This document shows positions 46,447 through 58,258 of a DNA stretch of 64,000 nt, piece by piece; position 1 is the first letter of the stretch; each line of letters opens with the position of its first letter. The DNA is from Tetracladium setigerum (taxonomy: Eukaryota; Ascomycota; Leotiomycetes; Helotiales): the NCBI GenBank assembly GCA_031472005.1, contig PZJY01000006.1, positions 1,674,001 through 1,738,000 on the forward strand, in the 5' to 3' direction. Below the pieces are notes generated by a model. That model had not been told where the DNA came from. It was given only the letters and a program-made list of their open reading frames with translations, and did no database searches. A program made the translations under genes and the position numbers.

Positions 46447-46814
46447 TGCGAAGGGGGAGAAGACGTTGAAGAAGTTGGAGAGAAAAAGAGAGAGAATGAC
46501 CAGAAGAAAGAAGGGGGATAAAATCAACGATTAAAGGGGGGAGGATGTGGCATGAAGACGAAGATGAAGATGATATCTGTACTGTACCTTATTTAGTGCA
46601 AGTGTAATATGTGTACTCTTTGGGACGATAAAGCCACTTTGGCCTCTATCACATACGTTGATGCACTGGCCAGACCCCTGCACCGGAGGGGCCACCAGGG
46701 GCTAGCCCATCTGTAGAATTTAGCACTACCTGCACTACTGCACTACTGCACTGCAAGGCTGAGAGACGATCTACGGAGTACGAACACAACACAGCACAAC
46801 ACAACACCACCAAA
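46447..46814. promoter_or_regulatory. Divergent promoter DNAJC3-like/HAUS1-like
   Basis: 368 b between start codons. It contains CACTACTGCACTACTGCACTGC short repeats near 46730-46755 and CAACA repeats near 46790-46808. No gene seen. Confidence 0.45.
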
Positions 46815-47702
46815 ATGTCGCATCTCCTCCCCTCAGCTCTCTTCTCTCCGTCGGTCGCGCGCCAACAACTCGCCGCCGCCAAAGACTGGAACTACATCGA
46901 CGCCTGGCTCAACACCAAATTTGCGGGCAAAACACCGCCTCCCTTCGAGCGCAATAGTGACACTCTCAAAGCCCTCCTCGCGCTCGCAGCACAAAATGAA
47001 AACGCAGACGAAGAGCGTGAGCTGCTAGCGAGAGTGGAAGCCAAGGCCCTGCAGGAGCTGAGGGTGAGGGCGGAGGCCGATCCGAATATTGAGCTTGCGA
47101 CTTCTATCGAGGATTCTTTGACTAGGGAGGGACAGACGAGCCTAGAGGCGTTGGCAGAGCTTACCGTGGCTCTTAATCAACCTGTGTCTGATATTGAGAA
47201 GATGGGACGAGGGATTGCTGCTCTACAGGTCACGCTTTACGACCTCGAACAAGCCAATGATCGGATCTCCGTGCTGGAGAATCATCTGAACAATGAACTC
47301 CAAACTATCACCAAACTGGTCAACGAACTCCAGAGCGATGTATACCAGCCATCGGCCGACTTGACAAAGCAAACAAGCGACTATCAGCGCAGGACAAAAG
47401 CGCTGTCCTCCCGACTTCCAGAACTTAAAACCCGAGTAGCTTCCTTGCAGCAGAGCTTGGGACACACCAATATCACTATACAGGAGGTTAAGGTACAGGA
47501 AGACAGATTCAAAGAATTGACAGCTACGGTAAAGGAACTAGAGGGAGAAGTAAAGAGCTTTCATGCCTTGCCTCAAGACACAGACCTGGCGAGACTTGAA
47601 CTAGAGAGTCTCAGGATGGAATTACGGGATCTCACAAGCGAAAGAGATCAAATGTTCGAGGGACTGGTTCAAAGGGAAAGCCCAAAGAAAACCAGATCTT
47701 GA
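46815..47702 (+). CDS. HAUS augmin-like complex subunit 1 homologue
   Basis: An intronless gene of 295 aa starting MSHLLPSALFSPSVARQQLAAAKDWNYIDAWLNTKF, where the N-terminal block looks like a small calponin-like fold segment. From about residue 120 it is almost all coiled coil (LYDLEQANDRISVLENHLNNELQ, LKTRVASLQQSLGH, LARLELESLRMELRDLTSERD). This matches fungal proteins annotated as HAUS1. Augmin recruits gamma-tubulin complexes to existing microtubules in the spindle. The short, mostly coiled sequence makes the name less certain than its neighbours. Its stop is 53 b from the VAC14 stop. Confidence 0.62.
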   Translation: MSHLLPSALFSPSVARQQLAAAKDWNYIDAWLNTKFAGKTPPPFERNSDTLKALLALAAQNENADEERELLARVEAKALQELRVRAEADPNIELATSIEDSLTREGQTSLEALAELTVALNQPVSDIEKMGRGIAALQVTLYDLEQANDRISVLENHLNNELQTITKLVNELQSDVYQPSADLTKQTSDYQRRTKALSSRLPELKTRVASLQQSLGHTNITIQEVKVQEDRFKELTATVKELEGEVKSFHALPQDTDLARLELESLRMELRDLTSERDQMFEGLVQRESPKKTRS

Positions 47703-47755
47703 AGATATATTTAATTAAAAGTCTTCGCGTGTCTATCTACTACGTGTATGATTTA

Positions 47756-50700
47756 TTATCTCTTCGCGCGACCTCCACCAACACCGCCCAACCGACCAAA
47801 CTTTCCAAGACTGGGCTTAGACTTTTGTGCTGCTGCTTGGGTTCCCGCTGGCGCTGTGGGTATCTCTCTAGACGGGGGTCCTGGTATTCGGGTAAGGTCC
47901 TTAAAGGCTCTTGCGTCTAATCCCTCTCCTGCTCGCAAATCCAGCATCCCGAGACCATCATCTAAGTCTCCCAGTCGTTGTGCCCTTCTCGCTCGTTCCT
48001 GCACACTTCTAAACTTCTCCAAGAGCTCATTCCATCGGATTCCACCTTCATCCCGCCCTTTCAATCGGCTTGATCTATCAAAATTCGAGGCTCCTGCTGC
48101 CGCAGGTACACTAAAAGCAGGGGTATGAGTCTCCGTGCTTTTTTGACGATGATGGTGGATAGAAGAAATGGCTTCGGACACACTATTACTACGAGATTGA
48201 GATACGTACGTTCGTGGCGCGATATGCAAATAGCCTATCGCGCTGACACTGTTCAGCCGATTTTTCAGAGCTGCAAAGGCGGACGATTGGGGAAGTAACA
48301 TCAGAAGGCCATAGAGACACTTGTACAAGTGCGGGTATTTCTCCGGTTCCAGTAGTTGGAGTCGTAAATCTGGATGGGTATTAGCAAGAGTACAAAAGTA
48401 GATGATGAGTTCCACACATGTAAAAACTGGCGATTCAAGTAATTGAACCAATTTGTCAATCTGGATGAGCATGTTGACCGTCATCTCTAGCTCCGCGCTG
48501 GTTATGTTAGTATCCATTACGCACAGGCTGCGAATGACCTACAAAATTTGAAGCAAGTTGTAGGCTTGCTCGTAGGCTTGAGCGAGTAAGCAGAGTGAGA
48601 ATGTAGCCACAGCATTATAGCACCATGATCTGAATAGGGCGACGAAAAATGTTTGCCCATCCTATGAAACGTAAGCGTGCTACTCAACAGAAGGATACTT
48701 CTCACAAACCTTAGTCTCCGGATTACGAAGACGCTTTCGGAGTTCCGCTAGTTCAGGGGCAGTAATCAGGTTATTATTGAGGTTCTGGACCATGATACTG
48801 GCAAACTCGACGTCCTCTTCCCGCTCGATACAATCTGCAAGCGTTCGGTAGATCCTTTCAGCGCTCAGACTGACACACAGTTGTCTGATGATCAAGTTTC
48901 CTCTTGTTTCAAGCAGCTTTCTGTCGGTCGAGAAGAGTTGAAGCAGATTTTCCATGAAGGCCGAGAAATAGTCGTCACCACTGTTGCGAGAAATTTGAGA
49001 AAGCAATTGTAGATCCCTCGTAACGACGGCTTCTGCTGGATCAGACAAAGTCTTAAGTAGCGCCGGAAATGTGCCATCATTAAAGGCCAAGACCTTCCTT
49101 GGAGCTTTCCTATGAAGCATCAGTAGCCACGTGAGGGCAGCCACCCTAGTTGCTTCATGGTCATTCAGGAACAATAGGGTAAGAGAATTAACAGCCGCAG
49201 CATAATCCAGATCGACTTGGTTTTGAGGAGGTGGGGTAGGCGTCATTGGTGTCTTGTATGGAGGGGTGGTGTTTGGACTTCGGATTCCCTCCTGCTCTCC
49301 GATTCACGAGATACAGATCCCGACCCGCGAGGGTTCGTGGACGGGTCTCTTCTTTCACTGCTCTCTCTAAAGATTGAGGTCTGATTTCTTGATGACGTGG
49401 AAGCAGACATTTCAGGAGGGGTAGCGTCGTCGGAGAGCGAGACAACATAATCCATCAAGGAGGTATTAACTCGTGCTGCGGCTTGACGGATGGTCTCTAC
49501 TCCGCTTGCCATGGCAGGAAGAAGATGCGCCAATATCTTCGGTGCGAAGGGAAGGACTTCCTCCGGGCAAATGTTGAGGAATTCAACAATCCATCTCAAA
49601 GATTCTAACAAGCTATCCTCCTCTGCAGTTTCCATTAGTATATTGCCTTGGGATATTCTGTCAGCCTACTCACCGAGCGGAGAGTCAAGATTGGCAGTCA
49701 AAATTTCCAGGGTATCTTTGTAATTGATCTGCACATCCTGGCCTGGTACCCAATCATCATCGCTGCTAACGTCTTTTTCATCGCCTCCAGCCGTCGAATC
49801 GTCGTCTCCGCCTGCATCGGGAGCTACAGAATTGTCGCTGTCCATGGATCCAGAGCGTTTGCGTTTGGCTCCATCACTTCGAGATTTCCTACTCTCCTCG
49901 ATGCCCTTCTTTATGCGTGATATCCGCTTGATCTCACCGAGAAATCTCTCCAGGGCTCCTTGAGTCGCAACGTGGACGTCACGGTTTGGATCACTCAAGA
50001 ATTTGAATAGGCCTCCAAGAAATTCTGGGAGGTATGTGACAAGCTCGAGATCTGGGATAGAATCTAGTAGAGTGATCCAGCCCACGAGGAAGGTCCGGGT
50101 GAAGGGATTGATGACATGGATTCTCTCCTTGAGCAGGGGAATGAAGCGGGCAAGCGAGAATGCTGTTGGTAAATCCACAGATTCGTCAGGCGACTCTTTG
50201 TCATTCTCAACTCCCGAGTCTTCAAGGCTGTGGAGCATAGAGACATAAGTTGCGGCCGATTCAGAAACAATGTCCTTTATAAGGCGATCCAGAAGTTCAG
50301 CACCATTCTTGACCGAAAGTTCTGAATCTGCCCCTAGCTGAGAGAATGTCAGTGTTTGCACTCGCCCGAGGGAATGCAAAAATACTGACCTTACATAAAG
50401 CATCGAAAATGTCATTAAAATAAGGGAGCACCTCTCCTTTTGCCACCTTGGCAATGTTGTACATGCTCTCACAGGCATAATATCGAACACGGGCATCTTG
50501 ATCAGTGAAGCATGCCAGCACCGGGGGACAATTTCATCCAGATATCTTGCAAGTTCCTGTCATGAGAGTTAGGCCTGGGTTGCTGTGGGTGAGGCCGTGC
50601 AAGACATACCGGTCCCAATGCAATCGCAGCGGCCGCCAAGCCGATCAAGCCTCCATTACGAGCATGAGGTTGGTGAACAGCATAGGCAAAATCGTTGCAC

Positions 50701-50898
50701 AGCTGCTGGATGATCTTCTTGATGCGATCGTACTCTTTGGCAGCTGCGTGTTCTCGAATCACTCGCTCAAGACTGTCCAGCCGGCCGCTATCAGCACCGC
50801 ATCACGCGCATAGAGAGAGTGTGTGCTTACTCAAGAGCTCCTAGCTTCCTCTTGTCATAGAGCTTGTCATTCAGGGCGCGTTGGATGCTTTGATCCAT
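47756..50898 (-). CDS. VAC14: Vac14, scaffold of the PI(3,5)P2-making Fab1 complex
   Basis: Seven exons (50831-50898, 50610-50772, 50390-50556, 49674-50337, 48710-49622, 48543-48661, 47756-48497). With two single-base corrections the frame is clean at 945 aa. Start [25 protein letters not shown]-type repeats: [56 protein letters not shown]. The C-terminal Vac14/Fig4-binding region reads [32 protein letters not shown]...[13 protein letters not shown]. Breaks are at the C5 (minus) run 50523-50527 and the C4 run 49263-49266; each needs one more base. The protein sits on the vacuole membrane and controls its size. Confidence 0.95.
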
Positions 50899-51952
50899 GA
50901 TGGCTGTTAGCTGCGCTCCCTGAACATGTTATGCTGTTGAGATGGTCGTGCTCAGGTGATAGGCCGGTTGAGAAGGCTGAAATGGAGCTTGGTCGTGTGA
51001 AGGAGCAAGTAAGGTGGTAATAATGCAAGGGGCTGGACTACTATCGCGAGCAAGGGCGGCCAGGGACAACTTTCAGTTAGGAGGTAGAGAAGGGGCCGAG
51101 TAGTCAGATCAAGAGACAGTCAGAACAAAGTAGAGTACCTAGAGTAGAGTAGAGTAAAATACTCAAGGGAAGTCTAGAGGAATCAAGCGACGTCAAGTCG
51201 GGAGGTAAGGTAGATAGGTAGGAGGTAGTGAAGTAACGCAGCGAGCGCCAAAACCGTCTCCGAGGCAAGGCAGTCAAGTCAGTCTTTCTTTTCCGGGGAA
51301 CCTCAAGATGTCGATGTCGATGTCGATGTCCACATTCACATTCGCAATAGTCTCCTCATGAATCCATCTTGAATAATCCGGATGATTGCTGCACGTTGAC
51401 GTTGTGGCAACTTGCAAGCTGCGAGACACATGGATGGACCTCTGCTTAGTCAGCGTGTGCGATCCATTGAATCAAGATATGAACTTTTGAGCTACACAAG
51501 ATCAGATCAATAAATAGTCACTAATTTGAATGATACATATCCATTCTGCCTGTCTACACATACTTTCTTTCTTTCTTTCTTTCTGATTGCATTGCACTGC
51601 ATTTCATTTCGCATCACAAAATCCAGAGGCCATGGATGGATTTCGAATAATCGGGGGCGATGATTAGCCGGTGGTGTGGCATTATTATTTCTCTTGCATT
51701 AATTGGCACAGCGTACTTCGTTCTCATCACATCCCTTTTGGACTGACACTGACTCTCCCTCCTGCATCTATTCACAAAAAGCAAAAGCCAGAGATCAGCT
51801 TCCAGAACTGCATCTGCAACACCAAGCCACCTCCCGGACTACTCGCTCCTGTATCATTATTGAATCTCCACTACTACTCCTCCTTGCTGTTGCTGTGGAA
51901 CCTCATCTTCGATCGATCACCATCACCACCACCACCACCACCACCACTAAGC
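50899..51952. other. Intergenic region with simple repeats
   Basis: It holds AGTAG-type repeats (51120-51160), GATGTC tandem copies (about 51308-51333) and a CTTT microsatellite (51563-51584), with a CAC repeat at its end (51919-51949). Open frames here are low-complexity. It contains the VAC14 promoter; no other gene is recognised. Confidence 0.5.
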
Positions 51953-52316
51953 TTAAGTCCCAGAAGTCCCAGTAGTCCCACTCCCACTCCCATGGCTCAC
52001 CGCGTGCACATCGCAGGGTTGCCAACTTGTGCAGCGTCCACCATATCGATTTTGACGCTCACAGTGATCTCCACCTGTTGAGCTACATTCGGAACTGGCT
52101 TTGCTGGAACTGCTGTCTTTGGCTCCTCGGTTACGTTCTGCGGCTCGATGGGCTGATCTCGCTTGTCTTGACTATACAGGCACAAGTGTGTCAGAGAGCT
52201 GTTTTGACTTGGGAACCAACCAAGGAATGGTTAGGGAGGAAGGTAAGATTACTTACACCCGGATGAGCATTTTCTATCCTCTTCGCCGACTTCTCGTCGT
52301 GTTTACCTCGGGTCAT
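51953..52316 (-). CDS. Possible small two-exon gene, unknown function
   Basis: The ATG at 52314-52316 opens MTRGKHDEKSAKRIENAHPG to a strong donor GGT|GTAAGT. An acceptor (CTGTATAG) follows about 85 b later, and the joined frame continues SRQARSAHRAAERNRGAKDS and ends Gly/Ser/Thr-rich at TAA 51953-51955. Good splice signals and a charged N-terminus are the only support. Another frame of the second exon is also open (KIDMVDAAQVGNPAMCTR). No family recognised. Confidence 0.32.
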
Positions 52317-53560
52317 GTTGAATAGCTGGTCTATTACTCTCACACACTACAAGGGAGTACAACGCGTAAGTTCTGAGAGTTGAAAAACGCTGATGGGTGT
52401 GTTGATGTTGTTGATCTGGTCAGGCTGATATCGAGCAAGCACTGGCAGGTCAAAGGAATAGATATAGTACTTCACACAAAATTCTACACCAACCTCAACA
52501 GCGGAACCTCCAACTTCTTATACACAACTCTCAGGCGAGTGCCATCCATTATTGGATGTTTGCTGCTCGCTCCTCTCTCTTTGCTTTTTCCCCTTCGATT
52601 CAGACCCAGAATCCAAGCCTAGCGCTTTTCCCCATCACGATTCAGTGGATTCACGGATCAAGCAGAAACGCAAAGCCGCCTCGCCCAACCGTCATTTTCC
52701 AGATATGCTTCTTCCCGCGGGAAGACGGCTAATGAATTGCGTGCCCGCGAGATGAAAAGGATTGCCAAATAATGACCCGGCTGCCATGTTCCTCCCGACT
52801 CCCTCACATCCGTATGCGCATAGCCGCCACGGCAAGAGCGGTGTCGTTTCTTTTGAATAGCGATCTCTCATTCTTTGCCAATTCGTCATGGTAAATAGGC
52901 GTCGTTTAACTAGATTCTCTCCGGATTATTTTCCGGTGTAACTTCATTATCATGCTGTCCCTTCGTTTCCCAAACTTAGCCTGTCATATCAAGTAGGTAC
53001 CTACAGTTCAGTAGATAAGTGGAGGCCAACTTGCTTTGAGGCACATGACATCTATGAAATTGCTTATTGCCCGGCGGATGATTCAATGATAAGTGTGTGG
53101 GCACCGTCCAATCGATCCAAGTACGCACGAAATACGATGTTTGTCGATCCAGAGGCCCAGCTCCATACACACTGTGTAAGTTGGATGAGAAAAGATCTAC
53201 AAACGGAACTTTCAACCCCATTAAGAAGCACCCGCTTGCATCATGCAAAGACTCGTTGCTCCCCAAAAACCAACAAGACCACTCTGCCTCAGCGGAAGAG
53301 TGCATTAAGCCTGCAATGCTCACATCACGTTACTAAACTATCGCAATCCATGGAGGTGTTTGACGTTTACAATGGACAACGTAGACAACAATTGTACCGA
53401 GAAAGATTCGTAAGGTGTCGTTGAATGTTCTAATGTAGAAATGATATATATCTAATTCGGAAACTGTCCCCATATAATGTTTTCCATAAACCAGTCTACG
53501 CCGCTTACGTATCCAATCAAAACTATATTTTCTAGCAATGGTCTATGTCAATCAGAAAGT
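52317..53560. other. Intergenic region
   Basis: No gene recognised. It includes the 3' flank of the desaturase. Open frames lack splice or family support. Confidence 0.45.
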
Positions 53561-55285
53561 TCAATGGCCGTGAAGCACGTCGCCCTTCTCAGCAATACTT
53601 TGCTGGCACTTGGCCAAGATAGCCGCCTGTCTAGCCACCTCTCCAAGCCTGCCGATGACCTGCTTATTTCCATCTACAAACCCATAGAGGGCGTATGGAA
53701 TGCCCACCTCGTTGCAGAAGTTCTGTACGAGCTTTTGAGCCTCACGAAGGTTGTGCCGTGGCATGCGTGGAAAGAGATGATGGATAACTTGAAATTGCAA
53801 GCCGCCGTGAAAGAAATCTAGCCAGGCCGGGCAATCAACATCCATTGTTGTGCGCAACATCTTTTGTGGGAAAGACTCGTGAGGGCCTAGCTCCGCGGTG
53901 CTCATTGCGAAGTGGGAGAGGGTGATTTGGGCGTGGAGGGGCATGGTGACAACATGGCTAACGAGGATGAAAGTGATTCGTGCTGACCAGTTCGGAATGG
54001 ATTTGTAGACGACCAAGTAACCAAACCAGTACCAAAAGAAAATTTGGCCAGCAGCTTCGAAATATCGATGCCACTTCGCTGAACCTTTCCTGGGCCAAGT
54101 CCGAAGATAATATGCTCCCAAGATAACCGGTAGAGATTGAACCGTCCAAAAGCGAGGATAAAATAGTATAGGTAGGCCTGGTAAGGAATGACCAATTTTG
54201 CAAAGGCGTCGTAAGGCATAACTCTCTCATAAAAGGAAGATCTAAGCGACTCGAGAAACCTAGGGGAAATGGCGAAAAACGGTATGTGCTCGATATCAGG
54301 ATCGTGTTCTGGCGAGTTGGTGACAATGTGGTGAACATTGTGATTTCGTTTCCACCAGCTGACTGACAGTCCTCCAATGAAGTTCGCAATTATCATGCCA
54401 ATGGTTGAATCCACAACAAAGTTATGTGTGATTCCCATATGGCCAGCATCATGCACCGTAAAGACCAGCTGATGCCATAACATCCCTAGGAATGCTCCAC
54501 TCGTCCCATACCAACCCCAACGAAGGCACAATAGCGACATGGTAGCAAGAAATATGTATCTGCAACCTTCCCAAGCATAGGCTGTATAATTGCAGTCGTA
54601 CATTTTCGCTGCTCGCAGTTGATCATCTAACACACGATACTTCCGAATGATCTCGTCCTGGGTGGCTAAATCCAAGGATGGGTATTTAGCGTGGTCGAAG
54701 TCAATTGCAGCTTTGGTTTCTGCGTCGAAGAATGACATCCCATCTGATCCTGACACTGACGATACCGAGGATGCCGATGAGGCATTCTTCCTTCTGCGCA
54801 TTTCCGGGTCGAGACTATCGAAGACGGGCGATGGAGCCCTAGAGCTATCCGAGTTTGAAAGCTGTGTACTTTCACCTTCGTCCTCCGATCATCCGATCCT
54901 TCGAAATATGGTCTGAAAGTTCCTCCTTGAATGGGCGGCGTGAAATTCTTCCAGCGCCCTTCTATCTTGCCAATTCTATAGCGTAACATCTGCTCTCTTG
55001 CCTCAACCGAGTGGAATCTTTTTGAGGAGGATAAGAGGTCAGCCAAAGCCGGATATTGGGAAGCAGCAGGAACGCAACAACTCACCCATTGACTTCATCG
55101 GTGGCATCTCTGCCAACCATGTGCGAAATGGCCTTGTCCCCTCCAGGGTGAAATCTCAAGAAGGGATCCACCTTCAGCACCATCTGGTTGACAATGATAA
55201 TTGACCTGCCCTCTGCAATGAGCCCCTCTATCTTCCTGCGAGATAGGATATTCACCGCTCGAGTCGTAGGTACCTTGGAAGCCAT
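53561..55285 (-). CDS. Delta-8 sphingolipid desaturase with N-terminal cytochrome b5 domain
   Basis: Exons 55086-55285 and 53561-55017; with two added bases the frame is clean at 552 aa. A cytochrome-b5-like domain (RFHPGGDKAISHMVGRDATDEVN, haem-ligand HPGG) starts at the N-terminus. Three His boxes follow: HDAGH, HNVHH, and QVIHHLFPRMPRHN, whose leading Gln is typical of front-end desaturases. Several hydrophobic segments lie between (YIFLATMSLLCLRWGW, FILVSHVVTMPLHAQI). The frame breaks at CC 54885-54886 (needs CGGGAG on the minus strand) and in the AAAGG run at 54084-54088. The enzyme acts in the ER on the long-chain base of ceramides destined for fungal glucosylceramide. Confidence 0.9.
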
Positions 55286-55899
55286 GGTGATCGATGTTGC
55301 CGGATCAATTGGTAAGAAGACCAATGTTGTAGGTTCCCAAGCTGGAGTCCTTTACTACAGGGACATGTCAGAAAGTTATATACAAACAAACAATGGCTCT
55401 GGAGTACCAAGGAAACCGCGTGTCGTCGGAATCGAATTTGGTGCTCCGCCTCTATCAGAATCGCGCAGTCCAGGGGTCTACAGATTCAGGGGAAATTTGG
55501 CTTTAGTGTCTCGCTTGTGGGGTCATTTGGATAAAGACCACCGGGCAATTATGGTAATCTTACGAGTGTCAGGCAAGCCTTTTGCTACTTGCCCATTGAA
55601 TTTTTTAGGAAATGGCTTCATTGATTTATTAAGGAGTATGCTCAGTTTAAACATAGATAAGGTCGACAGTTACTTACATTCGAGAAGTCACGATCGCCTC
55701 ACGCCACCTCCTACCTAGTATCTACCTACCGACAGATAGATATATTACAACATGCAACTATCAGCCAATATCTGCTGCAAATTGAATGATCCATTGTTCA
55801 TCACCCTCCATTGTTTTGTATGTAACTATTCTTACAGCGGGAATCATTGTCTCCTAAGCCCAAACGCATGCTCGCTCCCAGTCCCTTTCCAATAACAGT
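55286..55899. other. Desaturase promoter and LPD1 3' flank
   Basis: 614 b with no recognised gene. A frame open from 55188 across this region is antisense to the desaturase start and lacks family features. Confidence 0.45.
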
Positions 55900-57654
55900 C
55901 TAGAAATGAATTGCCTTGCCATATGTAGCCATGGCGGCCTCCTTGAAAGCCTCAGCGAGAGTTGGGTGTGCGTGACTTGTGCGTCCAATGTCCTCGCTTG
56001 AAGCGCCGTACTCGATGGCCAATGTACCCTCAGCAATCATCTCACCAGCGTTGGGACCGATGATGTGAACACCCAGGATTCTATCGGTCTCGGCGTCTGC
56101 AAGCATCTTCACCATACCCTCGGAATCAAGATTGGTCTTCGCTCTCGAGTTGGCTGAGAATGGGAATGTGCCGACCTTGTACTTCACTCCAGCAGCCTTC
56201 AATTCCTGCTCGTTTTGTCCGACCCATGCGACCTCGGGGTGTGTATACATGACGGATGGGATGGCACCATAGTTAACGTGTCCGTAACCCTTCTTGATGT
56301 ACTCAATGGCTGCAACAGCTTCCTCCTCGGCCTTGTGGGCAAGCATGGGTCCGAATGTGCAATCACCAATAACTCGGATGTGAGGGAGCTTGGTTCGGTA
56401 TTCCTGGTCGATGACCAATCGTCCCTTGTCGTCAGTCTCAAGTCCAATATTTTCTAGACCAAGGCCAGCGGTGTATGGTCGTCGGCCGATGGCAACGAGA
56501 ACAACATCAGCCTCAAGCTATGTATTGGTCAGTCACTGTTCACTCTAAAGATACCTAGGTCATGACTTACGGTTTCCTCCTTTCCACCCTTGGCAGCCTC
56601 GACTTGAAGCTTAATCTTCTCGCCGCTAGCATCACCTCCATAACCTTGGTGTTAACCTTGAAGTCAATGCCTTGCTTCTTTAGAATCTTCTGGGATGACT
56701 TGGCAATTTCGGCATCCATTCCTGGGCCACCGATTTGTCCCAAAAACTCAACGACTGTGACCTTGGCTCCCAATCGCGACCAGACAGAACCCATCTCAAG
56801 ACCAATAATACCACCTCCAATGACAATCATGGATTCTGGGACCTTCTGCAATGCAATGGCACCAGTGCTGGTGATGATTCTCTTCTCATCGATTTCAAGT
56901 CCAGGGAATGGTGTAGCCTCGCTTCCGGTGGCAATAATGATGTTCTTACCAGTGATGCTTTGCTCTCCTCCCTCGGTCAGATTGACCTTGACCTCATGCT
57001 CGCCGGTGAACGAAGCTGTACCCTTGACGTAGGTGACGTTGTTCTTCTTGAACAAGAATTCCACACCCTTGGTCAATCCAGACACAGCGGTCTCCTTTGA
57101 CTTCATCATTTGTTCCAAGTTGAGTTTTACACCCTCAACCTCGATACCCCGAGCCTTTGTGTCATGTTGGATGGTGTGGTAAAGATGCGAATTGTTGAGG
57201 AGAGCTTTTGAGGGAATGCAGCCGACATTGAGACATGTTCCACCGAGTGTACCACGCTTTTCAATACATGTAACCTGTAATGGGCAATTAGTATAGCTGC
57301 ACATCACAGATGGAAGTTGCTGTGGCGGACCTTCAAGCCCTCTTGGCCAGCTTTGATAGCTGCGACATAGCCGGCAACACCACCTCCAATAACGACCAAG
57401 TCTTGCTCCTCTGTAACATATCAGCCTAGATATCATCTCCTCTATCTCCAGGCGTAACCTACCAGCTTCTGTGGCATAAGATCGCTTCGACCAGCGTGCA
57501 ATTCCTGAAGGGGCGACGACTGAAGGAAGGCTGGAAAAATTATTGTTAGTTTGCGGAGCTGTTGGAACGAGAGCAATTGAGAGAGAACGCACGCAGATTG
57601 TTGTCTGAAAGCTGACCTGGCGGCCGCTCGGGGTACTAGTAAACTGCGGAGCAT
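55900..57654 (-). CDS. LPD1: Dihydrolipoyl dehydrogenase, mitochondrial (E3)
   Basis: Five exons (57593-57654, 57463-57530, 57331-57410, 56571-57274, 55900-56517); 510 aa after one added base. Start [16 protein letters not shown], a mitochondrial presequence, then [24 protein letters not shown] (FAD-binding GxGxxG). The redox disulfide is in [16 protein letters not shown]; the NAD site in [14 protein letters not shown]; a second FAD block in [19 protein letters not shown]; and the active-site His-Glu in [16 protein letters not shown]. The frame breaks at the GG in GAGGTG (56635-56636); GAGGGT restores [12 protein letters not shown]3 of the pyruvate and 2-oxoglutarate dehydrogenases and of the glycine cleavage system. 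A CACGTGA box is about 125 b upstream. Confidence 0.98.
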
Positions 57655-58258
57655 TGTGAATGTGGGATTGTGTTGTGATGCTTCAACAACTTCAAGGAGA
57701 GCGCTGAGGAACTTGATGAGACGAGGCCAAACCCGCGACTTAACCCGAACCAAGTTCCGGTACCAAAGCTTCAACTCACGTGATGTCGACACTTGTTATG
57801 TCTACCGCTCATAGCCGAAATATATTTATAATCCTTGGACGATTCGAGGCCATTCTTCTTCAATATACATTCTTTGCCCATTGTTCAACAATCAACTCTT
57901 CATGGTGTGCTAAGTGAGTTTCGAGTTCTAATATTGGTTGGTGATGCCGGCTGTCCTTAAGCTTATTAACCTGATGGAAGCTAGGTACCGTTAAAGAAGA
58001 AATACAGCACAACATCAATGTCAAGCTCCAAGTGAAATGTACACGGGAAGCGGCTTCCATCACTAGGGGAAATCAATATGCAATATGTAAGTACCAGGGT
58101 TCAATGATCACTACGTATTGACTGACACAAGATATGCTTATAGCCTATGTTGTCTTGTCTGTACTGACAAATGGAAGTGGCAAACCATCTCAACACGTAA
58201 CACACGCTCTAAGCGTGGCATCTTGTCGGGGTATCTTAGATTGAACTTCTATCATCGC
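57655..58258. promoter_or_regulatory. LPD1 promoter and SGD1 3' flank
   Basis: CACGTG at 57777-57782. No gene recognised. Confidence 0.45.

Noticed and set aside
10541..56636. Programmed ribosomal frameshifting in many genes
   Set aside because: The break sites share no slippery-heptamer and occur in unrelated housekeeping genes; short homopolymer under-calling explains nearly all.
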